Below, one piece after another: positions 1-6,101 of a stretch of 6,101 nt of DNA (its first letter is position 1; every line of letters begins with the position of its first letter). The position numbers were made by a program, and so were the translations under genes. The stretch lies in assembly GCA_913020095.1 (NCBI GenBank), contig CAJWAH010000089.1, forward strand, positions 1-6,101. The letters are read 5' to 3'. Origin of the DNA: an uncultured Synechococcus sp. Lineage in GTDB: Bacteria > Cyanobacteriota > Cyanobacteriia > PCC-6307 > Cyanobiaceae. Under the pieces are notes generated by a model that worked only from the letters and a program-made list of their open reading frames with translations, was not told the DNA's origin and did not search any database.

Positions 1-860
1 CGCTGCTCGCCGAAGCGTTTGACCAGAGGGCCAATCAAGCCCCCCTGCACCACGGTGGCCACAACCCCCACGATCAAAAACGCCGTGGTGGCCGGGCCTG
101 GTCCCCAGCCGAATTTCTGTTTGAAGAACAGCACCAGCACGGCCGTGAAGCCGTTGAAGGCCAAGAAGAAGAGGAAAAAGCCCAAACACAGCCGGCTCAC
201 CCGCGGGTTGCTGAACACCCCCGAGAGTTGGGTGAAGGGGTTGAGGGCCCGCTTGCGCGGCAGCGGTTGGCGTTGATCCAGCGGGTGCGTTTCCGGCAGC
301 AACCGCAGCACCAACAGCAGGTTCACAACAGCGATCAGCAGCGCGATCCAAACCGGCAGCGTGACGCTCCACTGGCTCAAGATTCCTGCAAAGGCCGGCC
401 CGAGGATGAATCCCAAGCCAAAGGCCACACCGATCAAGCCAAAGGCTTTGGCCCGGTTTTCTGGGGTGCTGATATCAGCCAGCACCGCACCTGCGGTGGC
501 CGCGGTGCCGCCACTGAAGCCATCGAGCAGGCGTCCGCCAAACAGCAGCAGCAGCGGCCAGAGGCTGCCATCGGGCCACGGCAGTTCCAAGGTCAGCCCA
601 AACACCCCAAGCCCAACAACGGTTCCTGCCACACAGGTGGCAATCACCGGGCGCCGGCCAAAGCGGTCACTGAAGGCGCCGATGAGGGGCGTGGCGATGA
701 ACTGGGCCAGGGCGTAACTGCCGGCCAGCAAACCCAAGGTGGTGCCGCTGCTGGTGAAGCTCGCCAGCAAAAACGGCAGCAACGGGAAAACCAGGCTTTC
801 GCTGACCCGGTCATTGAGCAGGGTGACGAAAACGCACAGCAGGGTGGAGGGACGCTTCAA
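1..860 (-). CDS. Major facilitator superfamily transporter, DHA1 (TetA-like) type, C-terminus cut by window edge
   Basis: This is the first 286 residues of an inner-membrane secondary transporter, probably a proton-driven exporter; the substrate cannot be read from sequence. The reading frame is open to the left edge, so about the last third of a typical 400-residue protein is missing. Hydrophobic segments alternate with short loops: about six helices up to residue 190, a charged central loop at 190-222 (proline/arginine-rich), then two more. Motif A of the family is clear at 61-72 (G-A-F-S-D-R-F-G-R-R). A motif B-like R110-L-L-D-G-F lies in helix 4, and an antiporter motif C, G-F-I-L-G-P-A-F-A-G, lies at about 150-159, which favours an exporter. 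The start is a TTG at 858-860 preceded by GGAGAG eight bases upstream; no ATG is available nearby. It follows the deaminase stop by one base, so the two are probably co-transcribed and translationally coupled. Confidence 0.88.
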   Translation of the reverse strand, partial: MKRPSTLLCVFVTLLNDRVSESLVFPLLPFLLASFTSSGTTLGLLAGSYALAQFIATPLIGAFSDRFGRRPVIATCVAGTVVGLGVFGLTLELPWPDGSLWPLLLLFGGRLLDGFSGGTAATAGAVLADISTPENRAKAFGLIGVAFGLGFILGPAFAGILSQWSVTLPVWIALLIAVVNLLLVLRLLPETHPLDQRQPLPRKRALNPFTQLSGVFSNPRVSRLCLGFFLFFLAFNGFTAVLVLFFKQKFGWGPGPATTAFLIVGVVATVVQGGLIGPLVKRFGEQ

Positions 861-861
861 C

Positions 862-1353
862 TCAGGCGCTCTCCGGTTGAGCCATGCCGCGCTCTTGGCG
901 CACCGTTTGCCAAACATCAACCGCTTGCTGGCGCAGCAGTTGCTCCGGTGCCATGGCTTGCTGCTCCGGCGGCAGGTTCATTTCGTTGATGGCTTCCGAG
1001 TCGTCGTAGAAGTCGCTGTAGTCCTCCCAGCCGGCGCCGTAATAGATCTTGCGGATGCCAGCCCAATGGGCAGCGCCGTAACACATGGGACAGCAGCGGC
1101 TGCTGGCATAGAGCACGCAGCCACTGAGGTCCCAGGTCCCCAGTGCGCGGCCGGCGGCACGAATGGCGTTGATTTCAGCGTGCGCTGTGGGGTCGCTATC
1201 GCCGTTGACGCTGTTGCCTTCGGCGGCAATCACAACTCCATCGCGAACGATCACAGCACCGAAGGGTTCGCCGCTGCGTTCTTCCAAGGCGGTTCGCCGT
1301 GAGATCTCGATGGCCAGGGCCATGAACTGTTCGTGCTGGTCGGCGCTCGACAT
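862..1353 (-). CDS. Nucleoside/nucleobase deaminase (guanine deaminase-like, CDA fold, zinc-dependent)
   Basis: A 163-residue cytosolic zinc hydrolase of the cytidine deaminase fold. The signature is complete: D-P-T-A-H58-A-E60 supplies the first zinc ligand and the proton-shuttling glutamate, and C88-P-M-C91 supplies the other two ligands. The N-terminal G-E-P-F-G-A-V-I-V and the later G-A-x-x-W-A stretch, with an acidic Y-S-D-F-Y-D-D segment, resemble bacterial guanine deaminase (GuaD, guanine to xanthine) more than tRNA deaminase TadA, which usually has P-V-G-A-V. Specificity is inferred, so no gene symbol is given. An odd point is that the residue before the first zinc cysteine is Cys87 instead of the usual proline. 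ATG at 1353 is chosen; a GTG one codon upstream (1356) is possible. It is divergent from moaC and is followed at once by the MFS gene. Confidence 0.87.
   Translation of the reverse strand: MSSADQHEQFMALAIEISRRTALEERSGEPFGAVIVRDGVVIAAEGNSVNGDSDPTAHAEINAIRAAGRALGTWDLSGCVLYASSRCCPMCYGAAHWAGIRKIYYGAGWEDYSDFYDDSEAINEMNLPPEQQAMAPEQLLRQQAVDVWQTVRQERGMAQPESA
869..874 (-). promoter_or_regulatory. Ribosome binding site GGAGAG of the MFS gene
   Basis: GGAGAG on the minus strand lies inside the last codons of the deaminase gene, eight bases before the TTG at 858-860. It is the clearest Shine-Dalgarno sequence in the window and decides the choice of the non-ATG start for the transporter. Confidence 0.6.
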
Positions 1354-1403
1354 CACCTGGGCTCAGGAATGACGCAAGCTTGGTGCATCAGCAGCTCAAT
1401 CGG
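1354..1403. promoter_or_regulatory. Short divergent intergenic region between deaminase gene and moaC
   Basis: About 50 bp separate the two divergent start codons, so promoters for both directions must lie here or reach into coding sequence. I see no convincing -10/-35 pair and no NtcA-type GTA-N8-TAC site. An imperfect inverted repeat, TGACGCA-N7-TGCATCA (1370-1390, one mismatch in seven), sits around an 8-bp palindrome CAAGCTTG and could be an operator. If moaC starts at the TTG (1380) or GTG (1383), part of this stretch is coding. Confidence 0.35.
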
Positions 1404-1895
1404 ATGGTCGAGCCCAGCTTGAGCCACCTCAACGCCAGCGGTGAGGTGCACATGGTGGAGGTGGGTGATCGAGCCAGCACCGAACGATGCGCCACCGCAG
1501 AAGGCTGCATTGGCATGCAGCCCGAGGTGCTGGAGTTGGTGCTGCAGCGGCGTGCGCCCAAGGGCGATGTCTTGGCGGTGGCTCGCATTGCCGCCATTCA
1601 GGCGGCCAAGCGCACCTGGGAGTTGATCCCTCTGTGTCATCCGATTGCATTGACCGGTCTTGAAGTCAGCATTGAACCGCTGGCGGATGGCAGTGGTTTG
1701 CGGCTGGAGGCATCGGCTCGCACCGTTGGTCAAACCGGCGTTGAGATGGAGGCGCTCACGGCGGTGCAGGTGGGTTTGTTGACCCTCTACGACATGCTCA
1801 AAAGTGCTGATCCGGCCATGACCATCACCTCTGTGCGCCTGCTCAGAAAGGAGGGAGGCCGCAACGGCCGCTGGCAACGTTCGAGTGATGGCTGA
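1404..1895 (+). CDS. moaC: Cyclic pyranopterin monophosphate synthase MoaC
   Basis: MoaC converts the 3',8-cyclo-GTP made by the radical-SAM enzyme MoaA into cyclic pyranopterin monophosphate, the first stable Moco intermediate. At 163 residues it matches the usual length of about 160 and aligns with the E. coli protein along its whole length. The expected active-site residues are present, each two positions later than in E. coli: K53 in K-G-D-V, H79 in L-C-H-P, E114 and E116 in G-V-E-M-E-A-L-T, D130 and K133 in Y-D-M-L-K. The start at ATG 1404 is chosen because it places the conserved L-S-H-L-N-A-S-G-E segment at the usual distance from the N-terminus. In-frame TTG 1380 and GTG 1383 are alternatives; an AGGA lies 11 bases before the TTG. 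The 3' end overlaps the moeA start by 8 nt, implying an operon with coupled translation. MoaA is not in the window. Confidence 0.96.
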   Translation: MVEPSLSHLNASGEVHMVEVGDRASTERCATAEGCIGMQPEVLELVLQRRAPKGDVLAVARIAAIQAAKRTWELIPLCHPIALTGLEVSIEPLADGSGLRLEASARTVGQTGVEMEALTAVQVGLLTLYDMLKSADPAMTITSVRLLRKEGGRNGRWQRSSDG

Positions 1896-3141
1896 ACCCT
1901 TTCCAGCCGAAGGCTTGCCCTTAGAGCAGGCTCGCCAGGCCGTGCTCGCAGCCTTGTCGGCCTCGCCATTGGTGGAGCCGGTGCCTCTGCAGGAGGCGTT
2001 GGGGCGCTTGAGCGCTGCACCGCTGTTGGCGGCTGAGTCGGTGCCTGGATTTCGTGCTTCGATCCTCGATGGCTACGCCATCAGCACACCGGAGCCTCCA
2101 GCGCCTGGAACGCGTTGGCAGCTGGTGGGCCGTTCAGCGCCCGGGGCCCCCTATGGCGCTGAGCTTGGCGCCGGTGAAGCGATTCGCATCCTCACCGGTG
2201 CACCCTTGCCACCCGGGGCTCAGCGGGTGTTGCCCCAGGAGCAGGTGCAGTGCCCTACGGCCTCCACGCTCGAGCTGGTTGAAGTGGTGTCAGATCAGCC
2301 GTGGATTCGCGCGGCTGATGAGGAGGCCAGTGCAGGCCAGCAGCTATTGGCTGCCGGCACCCGTTTGGGCGCAGCGGAACTGGCTCGCTTGGCATCGTGT
2401 GGAATCAGCCAGCTTGCGGTGACCGTGCGGCCGCGGCTGGGGCTGTTGATTACCGGGGATGAGTTGATTCCCCCGGGTGAACGCCGGCCCCCGGGAGCCA
2501 TTTGGGAGAGCAACGGCACCCTGCTGGAGTCGTTATTGATTCGGCTGGGTTATCACGTGGCCCAGCGCCGGGTGGTGGCCGACGATCCGGCAGCGTTGCG
2601 GTTGGCCTTGCAGGAGCTGGCCGCTGGCTCGGATGTGGTGGTGAGCACCGGTGGGGTTTCCGCCGGTGACAGTGATTGGATTCGCCCCCTGCTGGCCGAG
2701 CTCGGTGAGGTGGCGTTCTGGAAGTTGTTTCTCAAGCCAGGCCGCCCGTTTGCCTTTGGCTCGCTGCAAGGGCCCAGCGGCCAAGCCATCCCCTTCTTTG
2801 GTTTGCCTGGCAATCCCGTGGCCGCAGCGATCACAGCCTTGCAATTGCTGTGGCCCGCCCTGCAACAGCTGGAGGGAGCCAAGCCCCAGCTGCTGCCCCG
2901 TTTTCAGCTGCCGTTGGCCCAGGACCTGCGCCGCCGCGCCGGCCGGCCGGAGTTAGCCCGGGCTCGCTTGCACGTGGATGGTTCTGGCGTGCCGATGGCT
3001 TGGCTGGAGGGCAGTCAGGCCTCCTCCCGCATTGGCTCGTTGCAGGAGGCGGATCTGCTGTTGGAGTTGCCAGCTGAAGCCACACAGTTGGTGGCGGGAA
3101 CGTTGGTGTGGGCGCAACTGCTGCGGCTGCCGATTTTTTGA
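1888..3141 (+). CDS. moeA: Molybdopterin molybdenumtransferase MoeA
   Basis: MoeA inserts molybdate into adenylylated molybdopterin, releasing AMP and giving active Moco. The protein has 417 residues (E. coli 411) with the expected domain order: an N-terminal part containing S-I-L-D61-G-Y-A and R-I-L-T103-G-A-P-L-P-P-G; the molybdopterin-binding domain with I-T-G-D-E-L (188-193), S-N-G, and T-G-G-V-S-A-G-D (254-261); K-P-G-R-P-F-A-F-G (283-291) and G-L-P-G-N-P-V-A-A (305-313); and a C-terminal beta domain to 417. The N-terminal motif reads S-I-L-D where S-A-M-D or S-A-V-D is more common. The ATG at 1888 overlaps the moaC stop by 8 nt; a GTG directly before it (1885) is a possible alternative. 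No strong Shine-Dalgarno is seen, consistent with coupling to moaC. Its stop lies one base from the moaE stop on the other strand. Confidence 0.97.
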   Translation: MAEPFPAEGLPLEQARQAVLAALSASPLVEPVPLQEALGRLSAAPLLAAESVPGFRASILDGYAISTPEPPAPGTRWQLVGRSAPGAPYGAELGAGEAIRILTGAPLPPGAQRVLPQEQVQCPTASTLELVEVVSDQPWIRAADEEASAGQQLLAAGTRLGAAELARLASCGISQLAVTVRPRLGLLITGDELIPPGERRPPGAIWESNGTLLESLLIRLGYHVAQRRVVADDPAALRLALQELAAGSDVVVSTGGVSAGDSDWIRPLLAELGEVAFWKLFLKPGRPFAFGSLQGPSGQAIPFFGLPGNPVAAAITALQLLWPALQQLEGAKPQLLPRFQLPLAQDLRRRAGRPELARARLHVDGSGVPMAWLEGSQASSRIGSLQEADLLLELPAEATQLVAGTLVWAQLLRLPIF

Positions 3142-3142
3142 A

Positions 3143-3589
3143 TCAAAGCGGCGTGTTGCCCTCGATCCAGCGGCGTTCACCAGAGCGACTGATCTCCTGT
3201 TTCCAGAACGGCGCGTCGTGCTTGATGGCTTCCAGCAGCGCTTGGCAGCAGCGCTGGGCTGGACCGCGGCGATCAGCGCTCACGGCCACCAGCACCAGGG
3301 CTTGATTGGGTGTCACCCGGCCAATGCGATGGCGAATCAGCACGGCGCGTACGCCGTGGCTAGCGGCTGCATCGCTGGCTAAGTGCTGCAGCTGGCGTTC
3401 GGTCATGCCGGGATAGTGCTCCAGCTGCATGGCTTCGAGCTCCTCAGCGCTGCTGCCTTGGCTGCGCATGCGGCCAATGAAAATCCCGGTGGCCGCGTTG
3501 CTCTGGTGGTGCGGCCATTGCTGCAACTCAGCCAGTGGCTCGAAAGCGTTGCTGCAGAGCGCCACATCGATAGGGATGCTGCTGGCCAT
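3143..3589 (-). CDS. moaE: Molybdopterin synthase catalytic (large) subunit MoaE
   Basis: MoaE binds cyclic pyranopterin monophosphate and, with two rounds of sulfur from thiocarboxylated MoaD, forms the dithiolene of molybdopterin. The 148-residue product matches the family length of about 150. Visible hallmarks are G-R-M-R42 (E. coli G-K-V-R), L-E-H-Y-P-G-M-T-E (56-64), H-R-I-G (87-90), and the C-terminal K123-x-x-A-P-F-W-K130 corresponding to the catalytic lysines 119 and 126 of E. coli. The ATG at 3589 lies four bases after the moaD stop, so the pair is co-translated in the order moaD-moaE. The frame stays open upstream to 3712, but that stretch reads across moaD in another frame and shows no MoaE-like sequence, so it is excluded. 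The 3' end converges on moeA with one base between the stop codons. Confidence 0.96.
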   Translation of the reverse strand: MASSIPIDVALCSNAFEPLAELQQWPHHQSNAATGIFIGRMRSQGSSAEELEAMQLEHYPGMTERQLQHLASDAAASHGVRAVLIRHRIGRVTPNQALVLVAVSADRRGPAQRCCQALLEAIKHDAPFWKQEISRSGERRWIEGNTPL

Positions 3590-3593
3590 GGCG

Positions 3594-3842
3594 TCAGCCA
3601 CCACTGATCGGCGGCAGGAAGGCCAGCTCATCGCCTTGTTGGAGCTGTTGGCGCGGACTTTCAAATTCTTGATTGATCGCGATGCGTGTGCCGTCGGGAA
3701 TGGCGTCTCCAAAGCCCAAGGCTTGCCACACGCTTAGGGCATCGGCGCCACTGGTGAGCGGCCATGATCGCTGGTCCCAGCCCGCCTGTTCACGCAGAGC
3801 GGCAAACAACCGCACAGTGATGCTGCCTGAGCTTTGCTGCAT
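3594..3842 (-). CDS. moaD: Molybdopterin synthase sulfur-carrier (small) subunit MoaD
   Basis: MoaD is a ubiquitin-like beta-grasp sulfur carrier. Its C-terminal glycine is adenylylated by a MoeB/ThiF-type enzyme, converted to a thiocarboxylate, and then inserted into MoaE. The product has 82 residues (E. coli 81), starts with a typical strand I-T-V-R-L-F-A-A-L-R-E, contains G-D-E-L-A-F-L-P-P-I-S (70-80), and ends exactly in the required Gly-Gly. ATG 3842 is chosen over the adjacent GTG (3845) because an AGG lies eight bases upstream of it on the minus strand. It is the first gene of the inverted moaD-moaE pair and is divergent from moaB across 37 bp. No activating MoeB homologue is in the window. 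Confidence 0.96.
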   Translation of the reverse strand: MQQSSGSITVRLFAALREQAGWDQRSWPLTSGADALSVWQALGFGDAIPDGTRIAINQEFESPRQQLQQGDELAFLPPISGG

Positions 3843-3879
3843 CACGGCAGCCTAGGAATGGGTAAAGCACCCCTTGGCG
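3843..3879. promoter_or_regulatory. Divergent spacer between moaD and moaB
   Basis: Only about 37 bp separate the two ATG starts, or 31 bp if moaB starts at TTG 3874. It contains the 6-bp palindrome CCTAGG (3851-3856), one half of which serves as the AGG of the moaD ribosome site. I see no clear -10/-35 elements or NtcA-type site. Promoters for moaD-moaE and for moaB-TSUP-hrpB must either overlap here or extend into the coding sequences. Confidence 0.3.
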
Positions 3880-4383
3880 ATGGGACTTGCAATCGCACTG
3901 CTGACGGTGTCCGATACGCGCAGCTTGGCCGACGATTCCAGCGGCGATGCCCTGCAGCAGGCCCTACTCGCCGCAGGCCATCAGTTGCAGGAGCGCGAGC
4001 TGGTGCCCGATGACCGTTATGCGATTCGGGCGGTATTGAGCGCTTGGATTGCTGATCCAGCGGTGCAGGTGGTGATCAGCTCCGGTGGCACCGGGCTCAC
4101 CGGTCGCGATGGCACGCCAGAAGCGGTGGCTCCGCTGCTGGATAAAACCATTGATGGCTTTGGTGAGCTGTTCCGGGTCCTGTCCTTCGAGACCATCGGC
4201 ACCAGCAGCTTGCAAAGCCGTTGTTTGGCGGGGACAGCCAACGGCACGATCATTTTTGTGTTGCCGGGTTCCCTCGATGCGGTGACCACGGCCTGGGAGC
4301 GTTTGATTGCAGCTCAGCTGAATCCAGACACCCGCCCCTGCAATTTGGTGCAGCTCTTGCCCCGCCTGCGGGAACCCTCGTGA
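3880..4383 (+). CDS. moaB: Molybdopterin adenylyltransferase-type protein, MoaB/Mog family
   Basis: The 167-residue protein aligns along its length with E. coli MoaB, including R-Y-A-I-R (46-50), S-A-W-I-A (54-58), D-G-F-G-E-L-F-R (92-99), L-S-F-E-x-I-G-T-S-x-L-Q-S-R (101-114) and R-P-C-N near the C-terminus. The molybdopterin-binding S-G-G-T-G (68-72) and the acidic residue D77 in G-R-D-G-T-P-E-A are present, as is an acidic pair D44-D45 where Mog has its other catalytic aspartate. Mog, and MoaB in some organisms, adenylylates molybdopterin before MoeA adds molybdate. No separate mog is seen here, so that role is plausible but inferred. ATG 3880 is used; TTG 3874 two codons upstream is an alternative, and a TAG at 3853 bounds the frame. 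The stop overlaps the GTG start of the transporter gene by three bases. Confidence 0.93.
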   Translation: MGLAIALLTVSDTRSLADDSSGDALQQALLAAGHQLQERELVPDDRYAIRAVLSAWIADPAVQVVISSGGTGLTGRDGTPEAVAPLLDKTIDGFGELFRVLSFETIGTSSLQSRCLAGTANGTIIFVLPGSLDAVTTAWERLIAAQLNPDTRPCNLVQLLPRLREPS

Positions 4384-5093
4384 TCGCGCTGGCGCTGGCG
4401 GTGGTGGCCTTTCTCTATGGGGCCGTTGGCCATGCCGGTGCCACCGGTTACATCGCTGTGTTTGCGTTGGCCGGCCTCGCCCCTGAGCAGATCCGGCCCA
4501 CGGCTTTGCTGCTCAACGTGGTGGTGGCGAGCTTGGGAAGTTGGCAGTTTTGGCGTGCTGGTCATCTGCAGTGGCGACAGTTTTGGCCGCTGCTGCCCCT
4601 GGCGGTGCCAGCGGCTTTTTTGGGGGGATGGCTGGATGTGCCAACCCGAGGTTTGCGGGTGCTGTTGGGCGTGGTGCTGCTGTCGGCCGCCGTTCGTTTT
4701 CTGCTGCGTCCGCAGGATCCCGAGCAGCTCGCTCCTCCCGATCGCTTCAGCCTGTTGGCTACTGGTGGTGGTTTGGGGTTCATGGCTGGCCTGACCGGCA
4801 CTGGAGGTGGTGTGTTTCTCAGCCCTTGGATGGTGTTGCGGCGCTGGTGCGGCACCCGCCAAGCCGCGGCGGCATCGGCGGTGTTCATCTTGATGAACTC
4901 GATCGCAGGGCTCTTGGGTTTTTGGCGCTCAGGCCAACCGCTGCCGGCTGTGCCATGGGCGTGGTTGCTGATCGTGCTGCTAGCTGGTGGTGCCGGTGCC
5001 TACGTGGGTAGTCATCGCTGGGCCGTTCCCACCATTCGCCGTTTGCTGGCCCTAGTCACCGGGTTTGCGGGCAGCAAGTTGCTGCTCGGTTGA
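4380..5093 (+). CDS. TSUP family (sulfite exporter TauE/SafE-like) membrane protein
   Basis: A 237-residue polytopic inner-membrane protein with about eight hydrophobic segments. It shows the internal duplication typical of TSUP transporters: G-A-V-G-H-A-G-A-T-G-Y (14-24) with R-P-T-A-L-L-L-N (39-46) in the first half, and G-L-T-G-T-G-G-G-V-F-L-S-P-W (137-150) with A-A-A-S-A-V-F-I-L-M-N in the second. Known family members move sulfite, sulfonates or other small organic or sulfur anions; the substrate here is unknown. The GTG at 4380 overlaps the moaB TGA as GTGA, indicating translational coupling. The frame is open further upstream to 4221, but that part is polar and lies over moaB, so it is not taken as coding. 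The gene precedes hrpB by 3 nt. Transport of a sulfur anion or of molybdate for Moco synthesis is a guess from position only. Confidence 0.9.
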   Translation: MIALALAVVAFLYGAVGHAGATGYIAVFALAGLAPEQIRPTALLLNVVVASLGSWQFWRAGHLQWRQFWPLLPLAVPAAFLGGWLDVPTRGLRVLLGVVLLSAAVRFLLRPQDPEQLAPPDRFSLLATGGGLGFMAGLTGTGGGVFLSPWMVLRRWCGTRQAAAASAVFILMNSIAGLLGFWRSGQPLPAVPWAWLLIVLLAGGAGAYVGSHRWAVPTIRRLLALVTGFAGSKLLLG

Positions 5094-5096
5094 GCC

Positions 5097-6101
5097 ATGG
5101 CTTCTTCTGCTTCGCTGCCGATTGAGCCGTTGTTGCCGCAGCTGCTGGAGACGTTGCGCGTCCATGGCCGGCTGGTGCTGCAGGCCCCGCCTGGAGCGGG
5201 CAAAACCACGCGGGTGCCGTTGGCCTTGGCCGCGGCTGAACCTTGGAGCCAAGGCCGGGTGCTGGTGCTGGAACCGCGGCGTTTGGCCGCCAAGTTGGCC
5301 GCGCGCCAGATGGCCCGCAGCCTGGGGGAAGCCGTTGGTGAAACGGTGGGCTATCGCGTGCGGCTCGATAGCTGCGTTGGTCCCAACACCCGCGTGGAGT
5401 TGGTGACCGATGGGCTCTTTTTGCGCCTGTTGCAGGAGGACCCAGCCCTGAGCGGTGTCAGTGCGGTTCTGTTCGATGAAGTGCATGAGCGGGGCATTGG
5501 CAGTGATCTGGCCTTGGCGCTCACCTGGCAGGCCCGCCAGCTGCTGGTGCCAGATCTCGCGGTTGTGGCGATGTCAGCCACCCTGGATGCCGAGCCGTTG
5601 GCGCGGTTGCTCGATAACGCCCCGGTGCTCAGCAGTGAGGGTCGGGCTTTCCCGGTGGAAACCATCTATGCCGAGCGGCCAGCTCCGGATCAACCCAGTC
5701 CGCGAGCGATTGCGGATCAGGTGCGCCCGGCGATCCGGGAGGCCTTGGCGATGCAGCAGGGCAGCGTTTTGGTGTTTCTGCCTGGTCAGGCGGAGATCCG
5801 TCGTCTGATGGAACAGCTGCAGGACGCCCTGCCGGCTGACGTGGAGCTCACGCCCCTGTTTGGTGATCTCGATGCGCGCGCCCAGGACGCGGCGGTGGCC
5901 GCCGCGGCGCCAGGTCGCCGCAAGGTGGTGCTGGCCACGGCCCTGGCGGAAAGCAGCCTCACCATCGATGGCATTGAGGTGGTGATTGATGCGGGCTGGA
6001 GCCGGGTGTCGCGGTTTGACCCCAGCACCGGTTTGGCGCGGTTGTTGACCGAAAAAGCTGCCGTGGCCCAAGCCGATCAGCGCCGCGGCCGCGCGGGTCG
6101 C
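5097..6101 (+). CDS. hrpB: ATP-dependent DEAH-box helicase HrpB, C-terminus cut by window edge
   Basis: The first 335 residues of an RNA-helicase-like ATPase; the family is about 800 residues long, so the helicase-associated and HrpB C-terminal domains lie outside. Motifs run in order: A-P-P-G-A-G-K-T-T (Walker A, 30-38), E-P-R-R-L-A-A (motif Ia, 59-65), V-T-D-G (103-106), D-E-V-H-E-R-G (Walker B, 127-133), S-A-T-L (160-163), V-F-L-P-G (motif IV, 226-230), A-T-A-L-A-E-S-S-L-T-I (motif V, 280-290) and Q-R-R-G-R-A-G-R (motif VI, 328-335), which ends exactly at the window edge. The DEVH box and short N-terminus fit HrpB better than HrpA. Motif V has alanine where E. coli HrpB has T-N-I. The ATG is 3 nt after the transporter stop with no clear ribosome site, so it probably depends on upstream translation. 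The physiological role of HrpB is poorly known. Confidence 0.94.
   Translation, partial: MASSASLPIEPLLPQLLETLRVHGRLVLQAPPGAGKTTRVPLALAAAEPWSQGRVLVLEPRRLAAKLAARQMARSLGEAVGETVGYRVRLDSCVGPNTRVELVTDGLFLRLLQEDPALSGVSAVLFDEVHERGIGSDLALALTWQARQLLVPDLAVVAMSATLDAEPLARLLDNAPVLSSEGRAFPVETIYAERPAPDQPSPRAIADQVRPAIREALAMQQGSVLVFLPGQAEIRRLMEQLQDALPADVELTPLFGDLDARAQDAAVAAAAPGRRKVVLATALAESSLTIDGIEVVIDAGWSRVSRFDPSTGLARLLTEKAAVAQADQRRGRAGR

Noticed and set aside
541..556. CAG/AGC triplet run resembling a microsatellite
   Set aside because: It encodes consecutive leucines in an MFS helix on the minus strand; codon bias explains it.
228..989. 253-codon plus-strand open frame rich in Gln, Gly, Arg and Ala
   Set aside because: It lies antisense to the MFS gene and the deaminase 3' end. 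Its low-complexity composition is what results from reading GC-rich membrane-protein codons backwards, and the minus-strand genes have clear family motifs.
1353..1877. 174-codon minus-strand open frame
   Set aside because: It is antisense to moaC, rich in His, Gln and Arg, and shows no recognisable domain; moaC is unambiguous.
3120..3160. Possible bidirectional terminator at the moeA/moaE convergence
   Set aside because: There is a short T-run (TTTTTT) but no GC-rich stem next to it, and the stretch is coding on one strand or the other.
3590..3712. N-terminal extension of MoaE in the same frame
   Set aside because: It overlaps moaD in another frame and has no similarity to the MoaE N-terminus. 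ATG 3589 gives the normal family length and directly follows moaD.
4221..4379. Longer N-terminus for the TSUP transporter
   Set aside because: The stretch is polar and histidine/cysteine-rich, lies over the conserved end of moaB, and would give no membrane segment; GTG 4380 fits the family N-terminus.
4314..4862. 182-codon minus-strand open frame opposite moaB and the transporter
   Set aside because: It is Gln/His/Ser-rich and motif-free, the mirror of hydrophobic codons on the plus strand.
5052..6071. Minus-strand open frames opposite hrpB
   Set aside because: They lack motifs and have biased composition, while the plus strand carries all helicase motifs in order.

Overview
The window is GC-rich and almost entirely coding. 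It holds nine protein genes (two cut by the window edges), no RNA genes and no recognisable mobile element. Its core is a set of molybdenum-cofactor (Moco) genes: moaC, moeA, moaE, moaD and moaB. Gene order, tight spacing, weak Shine-Dalgarno sites and protein character suggest a cyanobacterium, probably a picocyanobacterium of the Synechococcus/Cyanobium type. In cyanobacteria such clusters serve mainly the Moco-dependent nitrate reductase. The organism assignment is inference: nothing in the window is uniquely cyanobacterial, and no GCGATCGC (HIP1) octamer was seen.

Layout. Positions 1-1353, minus strand: a cytidine/guanine-deaminase-fold enzyme, followed one base after its stop by a DHA1-like major facilitator (TTG start), which runs off the left edge. 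Positions 1404-3141, plus strand: moaC and moeA, overlapping by 8 nt. Positions 3143-3842, minus strand: moaD then moaE, convergent with moeA with one base between stop codons. Positions 3880-6101, plus strand: moaB, a TSUP (TauE/SafE-type) membrane transporter starting inside the moaB stop, and hrpB starting 3 nt after the transporter; hrpB runs off the right edge.

How the genes work together. MoaC forms cyclic pyranopterin monophosphate together with MoaA, which is not in the window. MoaD and MoaE form molybdopterin synthase, which adds the dithiolene sulfurs. MoaB (Mog/MoaB family) probably adenylylates molybdopterin, and MoeA inserts molybdate. Key residues of all five are intact, so the pathway section looks functional. 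MoaA, a MoeB-type MoaD activator, MobA and the target enzyme are not here. The TSUP transporter, the deaminase-MFS pair and hrpB are neighbours whose link to Moco is unproven; the TSUP gene is the most suggestive because it overlaps moaB.

The only non-coding stretches are two short divergent spacers (about 50 bp and 37 bp) and gaps of 1-4 bp. No gene-free stretch reaches 300 bases. I see no strong evidence for a wholly new system. The oddest points are the inverted moaD-moaE pair with one-base convergence and the transporter coupled to moaB.
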